A DNA stretch of 64,000 bases from Dallia pectoralis. Its lineage: Eukaryota > Chordata > Actinopteri > Esociformes > Umbridae. A program made the position numbers and the translations under genes. Under the pieces are notes generated by a model. It had not been told where the DNA came from. It saw only the letters and a list, made by a program, of their open reading frames with translations, and made no database searches. The DNA is taken from positions 5,891,362-5,955,361 of the forward strand of contig CM055756.1 in the NCBI GenBank assembly GCA_029465975.1, given 5' to 3'. Positions 1 to 12,600 of this stretch are shown here, piece by piece (within the stretch, counting starts at the first letter, position 1; each line of letters begins with the position of its first letter).

Positions 1-915
1 TGATCCATCTTTCACTACTCACACTCTCTGATCCCTCTCTCACTACTCAGACTCTCTGATCCATCTCTCACTACTCAGACTCTCTCTCTTTCTCTCACTA
101 CTCAGACTCTCTGATACATCTCTCACTACTCAGACTCTCTGATCCATCTCTCACTACTCACACTCTCTGATCCCTCTCTCACTACTCAGACTCTCTGATC
201 CCTCTCTCACTACTCAGACTCTCTGATACATCTCTCACTACTCAGACTCTCTGATCCATCTCTCACTACTCAGACTCTCTGATCCATCTCTCACTACTCA
301 CACTCTCTGATCCATCTTTCACTACTCAGACTCTCTGATCCATCTCTCACTACTCAGACTCTCTGATCCATCTCTCACTACTCAGACTCTCTCTCTCTTT
401 CTCTCACTACTCAGACTCTCTGATCCCTCTCTCACTACTCAGACTCTCTGATCCATCTCTCACTACTCAGACTCTCTCTCTCTTTCTCTCACTACTCAGA
501 CTCTCTGATACATCTCTCACTACTCAGACTCTCTGATCCATCTCTCACTACTCAGACTCTCTGATACATCTCTCACTACTCAGACTCTCTGATCCATCTC
601 TCACTACTCAGACTCTCTGATCCCTCTCTCACTACTCACACTCTCTGATCCATCTTTCACTACTCAGACTCTCTGATCCATCTCTCACTACTCAGACTCT
701 CTGATCCATCTCTCACTACTCAGACTCTCTGATCCATCTCTCACTACTCAGACTCTCTCTCTCTTTCTCTCACTACTCAGACTCTCTGATCCCTCTCTCA
801 CTACTCACACTCTCTGATCCATCTCTCACTACTCAGACTCTCTGATCCATCTCTCACTACTCAGACTCTCTGATCCATCTCTCACTACTCAGACTCTCTG
901 ATCCATCTCTCATTA
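1..915. repeat. 26-bp minisatellite in dnm2 intron
   Basis: Pyrimidine-rich unit built from CTCTGATCCATCTCTCACTA plus CTCAGA, with CTCT-rich variants, filling the left edge. It ends about 80 nt before the first exon in the window. Confidence 0.9.
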
Positions 916-997
916 TTAATCTGTCTTGCCCTCTATTTGTCATTTTTTGTTTCACTGTGTCTCTGCTCACCCTTGTGTGTTTTTCTGTGGCCTGTAG

Positions 998-1851
998 AGT
1001 ATGCTGAGTTCCTGCACTGTAAAGGGAGGAAGTTTGTGGACTTTGATGAGGTCCGGTCAGAGATTGAGGCGGAGACAGATAGGATCACAGGCTCCAACAA
1101 GGGCATCTCCCCCATCCCCATTAACCTACGGGTCTACTCTCCTAATGGTAATACTCACTAGCTGGGATCTGTGTGCGAGTCAGTGTACAAGCACACACAC
1201 ACACACACACACACGTGAGTCATTGTACATGCACAGATACACACACACACATACATTCATATAATACTGTGTCTACCTGTTTTCCTGTATGTCTCTATTT
1301 TTCTATGTTTCTCCGTATCTGCCTCTCCGTATCTGTCTCTCCCTCTCCGTATCTGTCTCTCCCTCTCCGTATCTGCCTCTCCGTATCTGTCTCTCCCTCT
1401 CCGTATCTGTCTCTCCCTCTCCGTATCTGTCTCTCCCTCTCCGTATCTGCCTCTCCGTATCTGTCTCTCCCTCTCCGTATCTGTCTCTCCCTCTCCGTAT
1501 CTGTCTCTCCGTATCTGTCTCTCCCTCTCCGTATCTGCCTCTCCGTATCTGTCTCTCCCTCTCCGTATCTGTCTCTCCCTCTCCGTATCTGTCTCTCCCT
1601 CTCCGTATCTGTCTCTCCCTCTCCGTATCTGTCTCTCCCTCTCCGTATCTGTCTCTCCCTCTCCGTATCTGTCTCTCCCTCTCCGTATCTGTCTCTCCCT
1701 CTCCGTATCCGTCTCTCCCTCTCCGTATCTGTCTCTCCCTCTCCGTATCTGTCTCTCCCTCTCCGTATCTGTCTCTCCCTCTCCGTATCTGTCTCTCCCT
1801 CTCCGTATCTGTCTCTCCCTCTCCGTATCCGTCTCTCCCTCTCCGTATCCG

Positions 1852-1917
<66 letters not shown>

Positions 1918-3627
1918 TGACAGTTTTAAACCTGACTCTGATTGACCTGCCGGGGATGACTAAAGTGGCAGTGGGGGACCAGCCTCTGGACATTGAACAC
2001 CAGATCAGGGATATGCTGCTGCAGTTCATCACTAAGGAGAGCTGTTTGATCCTGGCCGTCACTCCGGCCAATCAGGACCTGGCTAACTCAGACGCCCTGA
2101 AAATCGCCAAGGAGGTGGACCCACAAGGTCAGGGGCTAGTTGCATTGTTTTGAACCCCTGTATGAAACTCGAATAATAATAATAATGATTGCTGTTTTCC
2201 CTAGCAGGAGGTTTTATTGCCATTGCGTTATTGCCGTTTTGTTGGGAGTTGTTCAGACAAATTCTGTTCTCTTGAATATATACAACCATATATATTTAAT
2301 AAGATGTTAATTGGTTATGTCCTCATGCGCTGATGCACAGTACACCATAGGTATTGTGATAGTTTCATGTAGTGAGATCACATGTAACCAATTCACAGCA
2401 GGTTCCTACACATGTTTATCTGTTTCTCTAACCATCGTCTAGAGATCTTCACAGGACTTAGTCCAGGTAAATCCAAATTAGAAATGAAACATGTTCTGGT
2501 TGTGTTCAGGTCTGCGCACCATTGGTGTGATCACAAAGCTGGACCTGATGGATGAAGGCACAGATGCTAAAGACATCCTGGAGAACAAACTACTGCCCCT
2601 GAGAAGAGGTGAGAATTCCCAGACGTGGTTCCGTCTGCCCGTGGTTCCGTCTGCCCGTGGTTCCGTCTGCCCGTGGTTCCGTCTGCCCGCGGTTCCGCCT
2701 GCCCGCGGTTCCGCCTGCCCGCGGTTCCGCCTGCCCGTAGTTCCGTCCGATGCCGATGCTCTGATCTAATGATTTCACTCCACAGGCTACATCGGTGTGG
2801 TGAATCGCAGTCAGAAGGACATTGATGGTAAGAAGGACATCCGTGCTGCGCTGGCTGCCGAGAGGAAGTTCTTCCTGTCTCACCCGGCCTACAGACACAT
2901 GGCTGAGCGTATGGGCACGCCCCATCTACAGAAACAACTCAACCAGGTGATACATGGCTTCCTGTTGGCCTTTCTGTTCTATATGTTTTAGTCCCATGCT
3001 ATGTACCAGTCCCAACAAATTTCTTTTTACAGTTTTTCCTTTGTCCCTCCATTCTCTTCTTTTTGTTATTGTAAACCCCTGTTCTTGTTGCAGCAACTGA
3101 CCAACCACATCCGGGACACACTGCCTGGACTGCGCAGTAAGCTGCAGAGCCAGCTGCTCTCCCTGGAGAAAGAGGTGGAGGAGTACAAGAACTTCAAACC
3201 TGACGACCCCACGCGCAAGACTAAGGCCCTGCTGCAGTGAGTGGAGGACATTGACACACCCACACGCCGGGCCACTCCCAAACGCCTGGCTGCACTTATT
3301 CGCTCGCATGCGCTCAGACACATGCACAAGCATGCGCTCAGACGCATTTGACCACATGCTTACTCTCGCACACACCACGCAAGCAACACACACACACACA
3401 CTTCAATGAGTGCTTCAAACTAATTGGCCAGTATTCACCTATATGTTGTGTAGCTCGTTAGTTGTTCCTCTTACTCCGTCGTTCTCCCCAGAATGGTGCA
3501 ACAGTTTGGGGTTGATTTTGAGAAGCGCATTGAGGGCTCTGGAGATCAGGTGGACACAGCAGAGCTGTCGGGTGGTGCCAAGATTAACCGCATCTTCCAT
3601 GAGCGCTTCCCTTTTGAGCTGGTTAAG
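998..3627 (+). CDS. dnm2: dnm2 exons for the GTPase (G) domain
   Basis: Six exons: 998-1147 (150 nt), 1924-2127 (204), 2510-2608 (99), 2786-2946 (161), 3094-3236 (143) and 3492-3627 (136). They carry the G3 motif in LTLIDLPGMTKV (second exon), the G4 motif in VITKLDLMDEG (third) and the G5 region VVNRSQKD (fourth). The G1 P-loop and G2 are in exons outside the window. The first exon starts with two bases of a split GAG codon, and its acceptor is the AG at 996-997. The last two exons (EEYKNFKPDDPTRKTKALLQ and the DFEKRIEGSGDQVDT region) lead into the bundle signalling element and stalk. Confidence 0.95.
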
Positions 3628-6600
3628 GTGAGTCCTTCAGACTCAATACTGACAATCAATATGTCTATTATTCTGGTCCTGGTAGGTTCTGCGAACTCTG
3701 AGGTCAGTCAAAGTACCGGCCAGAGCGTGTGTTGATTTGAGACATTGACTGTCTCGAGTTTGCTGACATACTGGCGGTATAAATCCTCATGTTCTCTACA
3801 TCATCCCTCAGATAGTGTTTGACGAGAAGGAGTTACGGAGGGAAATTAGTCACGCAATCAAGAACGTCCATGGTGTCAGGCAAGTGGAGGAGTGGCCGTC
3901 ACACACACACATTACACTTACACCCCCCAAGAAATAGATTTGTCATGCATTCACTTACCGCTTGATTGTGTGCAATATCTGTTTCCTCCAACTTCTAACT
4001 AAAACCTGTGTGCTTCCCATCAGCTACACACCAGTAGATGTCTTCAGTGACTGCAGATTCTTCTCCCACACAGCTGTCTTTCACATGGTGGTTGTAACGC
4101 CATGTTTTCCCCACTGTCTCCTCCTCTGTAATGTCTTCCTTTCTGTGCAGACACTCTTCATGTTTTGTGTTTCCGCCCCGGTATCCACCTTATCTCTCTG
4201 TGGTTTTGCCCTCCACTCTCAATATTATCAGATTTTACCCTGTTTCTTTCTCCTGTCTATACCTGTCCGTCTGCTTGTTATGTCTACATGTCTTTGTGTT
4301 TTACCGACTGGATTTTTAACCTGGATTTCTGTCCCATCTGCCTGTCGTTGTTTGTCTTCTCATGCGTCCTCAGAACGGGTCTGTTCACTCCCGACCTGGC
4401 GTTTGAGGCCATCGTGAAGAAGCAGATCATTAAACTGAAGGAGCCTTGTATCAAGTGTATTGACCTGGTCATTCAGGAGCTCATCAACACAGTCAGACAG
4501 TGCACCGGCAAGGTACTGATCCTGGTGACCGGACGCACCAACCCATGCCTGACCACAGGGGGGCGACACTGAGATGGGAGCAACACTGACCTGTCGTAGC
4601 CGTGTCCATCCAGCTCTTCTTTAGTTATAGGTTGACAGCCAGAGGTTTTCCTCATCAGGTATTCAGGAATAAGCTCCAGGCTCTAACCGGAACAACTACA
4701 CTGTAAACGCTTGGATTAGTGTCCGTACAGGAGGTTATCAGGTTACAGGACTGGATAATATCTAGACGAGTGTTCAGTTTGCCCCCCTCTCAGCCTGTCC
4801 CAGCCTGCCTGTGGTGCCTCTGTCATCTGTTTGGGTTGTGGAGACTCAACGGCTACTCCCAGAGCGTCAAGCTGTAGGTTTCATCATCAGGCTGGCTGTG
4901 GTTAGTTACCATACAGGACTCATAGCTATGGTTTTGTGCCTACACAGGCAGATTCTACATCTAGATTAGCAGAAACTAGGCCGAGGTGAGGATGTGAGCC
5001 TACAGCTTGACCTTTTCTACTTTCGTGTGTTTCTAAAAACGACATTTCTCGAATGCGAGATGACTAACTAAACTAAGATTTTTCTTTCTCTTATCTCTTT
5101 TTCCCTTGTTTTTCTGTCTGTCCCTTTTTCTTTTTTCCTCTGTGGTTATTTCTCTGTCTGTCCCTCTTTCTCTTCTTCCTCTGTGGTTATTTTTCTGTCT
5201 CTCTTTCTCTACTCTTTGTGGTTATTTCTTCGTCTGTCTCTCTTTCTCTACTTCCTCTGTGGTTATTTCTCTGTCTCTCTTTCTTTTCTTCCTCTGTGGT
5301 TATTTCTCTGTCCCTCTTTTTCCATTGCTATCTGGCCGTCTCGCCAATTCCACCTACACCACCCCATCAGAATTAGATTTTTCTCCCCTGACCTGGCTTT
5401 TGGAGCCATCCTCATACTAAAACTCCAGTCTGTAATGTGTGAATTCCCCCTGACACACACACACACACACCTCCTCTCGTGTGTTATGATAGCTCATATT
5501 TGCCCTCGGCGTACCTCCTCTACCTGTCTCCAATCAACAGTCTATCCTAATGAAATTGGGTTGTTCTGGGATTCACGTTTAAATGATTGAAGCTGTAAAA
5601 TGTGAACGTTTCCCCTTAATAGCCCTCTCCTCACCCGAGCCACCGCTTGATTAGTGCCTTAACACTGATGTTCCACCTCCACCCCTCGTCCTCCTATCCT
5701 GTCCGTACCAGGACTTTGACCTCGGTCTGTTAGAACAGATGAGTGATGGGCCATACGAGCTTACTCACGTACCCGTCACTCCTCTACTGGCATGGTTCTG
5801 TTTTCCGCCATGTCAAAACAGATCTTGCTGGTGGGGTTCTCTGCTCTGTAACTTGCGAGTGTTGCCATGGCAACAGCGGTCAACAGGTCTGCCATCTTGT
5901 GGCTGTAGAGGAGTTTGCATCCCAAAGCCCCTCTGTTCATCACACTCCCAGCTGCAGTGTTTTGATCCATATGTCATTCTCCCTCCTGTCGTGTCCTGTT
6001 CTGTTCTTCTCTAACGTGTAGTAATATCGAGAGCCGAAGAATCGCCAATCGGTTACTGTTTGTTCCAATCATGGGGCATACTGTATTTAAACATGAGCAT
6101 GATCTTATCAACTTCAATGATCTTGTTTGAAACGTAAGCGTATGTACATTTTGCAGATGTTCTTCTCCAGAGCATTGTCGTGATGGCATACATTTCCCCT
6201 GCTTGGTCCGCTGTGGGAATCATACCACAACCCAATCGCTGTAAAGACCATGCGTTTTTAATGTAGTTATGGTTTTATTTGACGTTTACCAAACTTGAGC
6301 AGATGATTATACCACTAGCCGTCAAGCAGCATGATCATTTCTTCCTGCTTTTGAATGCCCTCATGCCAGAGCTTGGCCCTAAGACATACCTCCACATGCC
6401 TGTTGAACTACATGTGATGAGCTACATGTGATGAGCTACATGTGTTGAGCTACATGTGTTGAGCTACATGTGATGAGCTACATGTGATGAGCTACATGTG
6501 TTGAGCTACATGTGTTGTGCTACATGTGTTGAGCTACATGTGATGAGCTACATGTGCTAGCCAACATGCTAACTGTATTCACTACTGAACTCACGTCTCC

Positions 6601-9600
6601 CTCATCTATCTTCTGTATTTATTTTCTCTCCGTCCTTTTCTTGTGCGGGCGTGGGAGGTAAGTGGTCTTATGACATCAGAGCAGTGTGTCGCTGTGTGTG
6701 TGTGTGTGTGATTACAATATACAGTCAGTGGTGCAGTAGTGTTGTGTGTTGGTACCTTGCAGCTGGGTTCTTACCCCCGACTGAGAGAGGAGACGGAGAG
6801 GATCGTCACCACCTACGTCAGAGAGAGGGAAGGCAAGACCAAAGACCAGGTGAGTGTGTTAAAGATGCAGTCTGCCGTTTAAACCACAGATGGGGAAGTG
6901 GTGCCGTCTAGACACACATGTTAAGCCGTTAATGTGGCAATTCAACATGTCCCATGTTATCAGGACCACACACATCTAATGTGGGATTTCATGGCTAACT
7001 CTAACATTATACACATTATGCACAAGTTGAAATAATAGGCTTCAAGGTGTGTTAATTGCAAAAGTCCTATTGTGCATCGTTAATAAGACACAAACTGATT
7101 GGACATTTTCATTGCTGGTAGTGTTGTGAGGGCAAGTGAACATGGTCCTAGTGATTTCTTGTCTGAATTCTAGGTGATGCTGCTGATTGACATTGAGCTG
7201 TCCTACATCAACACAAACCATGAGGACTTCATAGGCTTTGCCAAGTATGAATCACTGCTACCCTCTAGTACCCCTCTCCTAATGTACCCTGTATTAATCA
7301 CTGCTACCCTCTAGTACCCCTCTCCTAATGTACCCTGTATTAATCACTGCTACCCTCTAGTACCCCTCTCCTAATGTACCCTGTATTAATCACTGCTACC
7401 CTCTAGTACCCCTCTCCTAATGTACCCTGTATTAATCACTGCTACCCTCTAGTACCCCTCTCCTAATGTACCCTGTATTAATCACTGCTACCCTCTAGTA
7501 CCCCTCCTAATGTACCCTGTATTAATCACTGCTACCCTCTAGTACCCCTCTCCTAATGTACCCTGTATTAATCACTGCTACCCTTGAGTACCCCTCCTAA
7601 TGTACCCTGTATTAATCACTGCTACCCTCTAGTACCCCTCTCCTAATGTACCCTGTATTAATCACTGCTACCCTTGAGTACCCCTCCTAATGTACCCTGT
7701 ATTAATCACTGCTACCCTCTAGTACCCCTCTCCTAATGTACCCTGTATTAATCACTGCTACCCTCTAGTACCCCTCTCCTAATGTACCCTGTATTAATCA
7801 CTGCTACCCTCTAGTACCCCTCTCCTAATGTACCCTGTATTAATCACTGCTACCCTCTAGTACCCCTCTCCTAATGTACCCTGTATTAATCACTGCTACC
7901 CTCTAGTACCCCTCTCCTAATGTACCCTGTATTAATCACTGCTACCCTCTAGTACCCCTCTCCTAATGTACCCTGTATTAATCACTGCTACCCTCTAGTA
8001 CCCCTCTCCTAATGTACCCTGTATTAATCACTGCTACCCTTGAGTACCCCTCCTAATGTACCCTGTATTAATCACTGCTACCCTCTAGTACCCCTCTCCT
8101 AATGTACCCTGTATTAATCACTGCTACCCTCTAGTACCCCTCTCCTAATGTACCCTGTATTAATCACTGCTACCCTCTGGTACCCCTCTCCTAATGTACC
8201 CTGTATTAATCACTGCTACCCTCTAATACCCCTCTCCTAATGTACCCTGTATTAATCACTGCTACCCTCTAGTACCCCTCTCCTAATGTATTCTGTAATA
8301 ACCTCTGCTACCTTCTAGTACCCCTCTCCTAATGTACCCTGTATTAATCACTGCTACCCTCTAGTACCCCTCTCCCAATGTATTCTGTAATAACCTCTGC
8401 TACCTTCTAGTACCCCTCTCCTAATGTACCCTGTATTAATCACTGCTACCCTCTAGTACCCCTCTCCTAATGTATTCTGTAATAACCTCTGCTACCTTCT
8501 AGTACCCCTCTCCTAATGTACCCTGTATTAATCACTGCTACCCTCTAATACCCCTCTCCTAATGTACCCTGTATTAATCACTGCTACCCTCTAGTACCCC
8601 TCTCCTAATGTATTCTGTAATAACCTCTGCTACCTTCTAGTACCCCTCTCCTAATGTACCCCCCTGCACATCATCTGAACCCCCTTCTGTCCCACTGCTT
8701 CTTCCACTGCTAGCTACCCAGCCTACCCCAAAAAGCATGCAATAAAGTGCTTTAAATACCAGTGGCTAGGAAAAACTCAAATCTGTGGGCACCTGTAAAG
8801 ATAAGGGGTGAACTGTTATTTTTCTAGCAGGCCCAATCAAAACTCTTATGAGTTCATGACCTTTAGGTGAAATAGTATTGTCCCTATTGATCTGGGGTAA
8901 TTGATCTGGGGTTACACGTTATGTGAAATTTTCTGGAGTTTTGCGTAAAATCATGTTATTTCTGAATTTAGCACTGTCGTATAAAGGCCAACTTTATTTG
9001 TCATATACACTTAAAGTAGGCTTTTGGAGCAGCTTTACACCGCCGCACGTTTGTCCAAATTCTCCCCATTCCTGCGTTTTGTAGGCCTGCTGGTGTTCTT
9101 GGGCGTTTTCTGTATGCCTGGTGGCTAGCTTGTTGTCTTTCTTTTGTTTGGTTTTAAGTGGTGTGGACGTTATCATTCAAAGCATAGTTTAGTTAAGGCC
9201 CTCGGTCTGGTGGCTATGCTGTTGCCTTTCTCTCAGACATCTTTTGGTAGGTGGAGCATGTCTGGATGAGAAATATTTTGGTTGTGTGAGGACATATAGC
9301 TTTGATTTTGAAAGTCCTTTGTGTAAGGTCTAAGACGGTATTTGTTGTGACTGTAAACATAGTGGCGAAAAAGCATCTTGAACCCTAATATCTATTCCAA
9401 CGGACAAAACTACATACACGGTATGCTTAAGGCAATGCATTGGTCCTGAAACTTGCTTACAAAACCCACTGAATCTAGTCTATAAATGGCTGTTTTGGAG
9501 CATGTCAACCTGTAGTGAATATTGAAGTTGATATAATGTTTAAGACTTGCAATAACTACAGACCCCAATGTTATTGGAGGTACCTATAAACTGGTGAATG

Positions 9601-12600
9601 ATTAAACAGCATGATTCCCATGAGTAGAACCATAAAAGACAAACATTGTACTAATTGTATGGGTCCATGAGTCGGTTGTCTATCAATCGCAAGGTTGGTG
9701 GTTCAATCCCCGGTTCCTCCTGGGAAATTGTTGAGGTGTCCATGAGCAAGACACCTAACCCCAGCTGCTCCTGGCGAGCCTGCAGTCGCCTTGCATGGTA
9801 GACGCGGTCTTCAGTGTATGAATGAGTGAATGAATGGGTGAATGTGACCCAGGATCTGTAAAGTGCTTTGGATAAAAGCGCTATGTAAAAGTGCAGCATT
9901 TACCTATTGGACAACTGCTGTTAAATGAAAACGCAGCAGCTTCCCTCCACAATCCGCATCACCACTATTTCCTGATATGGCCAGAGCTTTCCGGAGGCCT
10001 GTAATGGATCTAAAAAGTTTATGAAATTGCTATGTCACTGGTGTTACTTGGAAACAATTCACCTTGCCAAATCTACAAACATCTGGCCAATTCTACAAAC
10101 ATCTGGCAAACAGTGTAAAAAAAAAAGGATGGTCAAAGCAGAATTTAGTGGACCTGGTGGTAAAGTGAGTGGCCAATCACGGTCTGACTCTGCTTTGTTA
10201 ACGTGAATCAGACGTGCCAGTTATGTTGGTCTGTGAATCAGACATGCCAGTTATGTTGGTCTGTGAATCAGACATGCCAGTTATGTTGGTCTGTGAATCA
10301 GACATGTCAGTTATGTTGGTCTGTGAATCAGACATGTCAGTTATGTTGGTCTGTGAATCAGACATGCCAGTTATGTTGGTCTGTGAATCGGACATGCCAG
10401 TTATGTTGGTCTGTGAATCGGACATGTCAGTTATGTTGGTCTGTGAATCAGACATGCCAGTTATGTTGGTCTGTGAATCAGACATGCCAGTTATGTTGGT
10501 CTGTGAATCAGACATGTCAGTTATGTTGGTCTGTGAATCAGACATGTCAGTTATGTTGGTCTGTGAATCGGACATGTCAGTTATGTTGGTCTGTGAATCA
10601 TACATGCCAGTTATGTTGGTCTGTGAATCAGACATGTCAGTTATGTTGGTCTGTGAATCAGACATGTCAGTTATGTTGGTCTGTGAATCAGACATGCCAG
10701 TTATGTTGGTCTGTGAATCAGACATGCCAGTTATGTTGGTCTGTGAATCAGACATGCCAGTTATGTTGGTCTGTGAATCAGACATGCCAGTTGACAGACT
10801 AGGATGCATTGTTCCATATTGCCTCCTGTCATTAGTTTTTTTTTTGCTACTTACTACATTGTTTGACTTTATTGGGTCTTAGTTTATGTCAGTTGACTGT
10901 GTACAGATGATGACATATTATCTTTCACCAAGCAAGGCTATGGTTTAGACGAGCTCTGTCTAGTGGTGTATCCACTATATGTGAGGAGTGTTTAACCAGC
11001 TGAGTGTTTAACCAGCTGAGTGTTTAACCAGCTGAGTGTTTAACCAGCTGAGTGCTGTGTTTGTGGTTAAGCTCCCTGTGACCTTCACTGACTGCACTTG
11101 TTTTATTTTTAACAACACTCACTCATTGAATGCTGAGGGCTCACATTTTCCCTGGAGTTTTTGGCTGTTGACGTTAACAATGTTGTTAAATCGCGGGTTC
11201 CTCGTTTGCCGCTCGTGTGGATGTCCTGGCGTACACGTGTCGACCTTTGCCCTTTATTCCGATTAATATGCATTGGTTTGTGTAGGATATACAGCATGTA
11301 CCTAGCTGAGTGAAGGTGTCTTCCATAGAAACATAATCCTGTTCGTATGCTGGCTGCCCCCTGGCTGACGCGTGGTGTCGTAACACAGCACGGTTCCTTA
11401 GGGTTCTGCGTGGGGTTCTGTGTGCCGTGTGGTTCCCTGTGTCATCGGCATGGCGATGTGAGGTCAGGTAGCCTGTGTAACGTCTCTCGTGACATTTCAG
11501 TCTTGACTTCAGACGGCACGATGACGGTAGTCCACCGGGCTACAGCAACAACAGGTGGGCTGTCACCAATCACACGGGTGTGTCACCCCCCTTCCCCCTC
11601 TCCCCCTGCCATCCACCCCCCAACACACACACGCACACACACACTGTACTCAGTTACAACCTCCATTATTGGATTACCATTGGAGTGAGGATGTCGTGTG
11701 TCAAAATGTGTCGTTTTTAATTTTAATGTCTGTCCTAACCTGTGCTCTTCTGACAGCGCCCAGCAGAGAAATCCACAGAACAAGAAACGGGCCATTCCAA
11801 ACCAGGTACACGTCGCCGCCCACTGGCTCCCATTGGCCGACCCTTTATCGTATTTACATGTTGTAACATACCAGAACCCATTGCCACCAGTTAGTCTCCA
11901 CCTGGTATCTGGCATTCATTACAGTATTAATAGAACCCCGCGGTTCCCTGTTCTGTCAACCTGGCACTTAATGTTGTATCTAATTGGCAATGGTGGTGTA
12001 CTAATAGATAATGTGGCGTGATCTTCATTGTGATCCGCACTTGGAGTCCACTGCTCAGGTTTCCTCTAGTAACCCTGTGAGGAGACATATTTAATCACCT
12101 GCAGCATAATCATGTAGGCCAGAGGATGTGCAGTACATGGCCATTATCCCACAGGTAATTACTGTTGTAATGCCCAGCACACTGTGGTGTGATTGAGTTC
12201 AGCTCTTAGTCGTCATATTGGTCATTTATCAACAAACAAATGGTGTCCAGTTTTAATTATAAACAGGTTGATGATGTATTGTTTGCCGTACATGTGGTAT
12301 ACGGTCTGATTTTACCACAGCTTTCAGCCAGTCAGCATCCAGGGTTCAGACCACCTAGGTTATAACATTCATGTTATGCTATTGGAGTGCCTTGTAGCCC
12401 TGTATTTAGCCGGTTGTGTTGCCCCCCCTCCCCCCGGCCCCCTGCATGGGAAATGTGCAGCTCAGTTTCCACGTCACTGTTTGCATGGCGCGGTAACACA
12501 ACCAACAAACGCATGACAGCACTCGGCAATGCAACACTTTATCACATTTGGTTTGATACGTTTCCAAGGAACCAAAGCAGTTTTTGCATTGTAATTCAGT

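Noticed and set aside
1173..2153. 326-residue frame
   Set aside because: Low-complexity read-through of a CT-rich array that happens to run into a real dnm2 exon (1924-2127) in frame.
7245..8660. CRISPR-like array
   Set aside because: Units are contiguous with no unique spacers, and the genome is eukaryotic. The same applies to all other arrays here.
10198..10882. 200-residue frames on both strands
   Set aside because: 30-bp minisatellite artefact.
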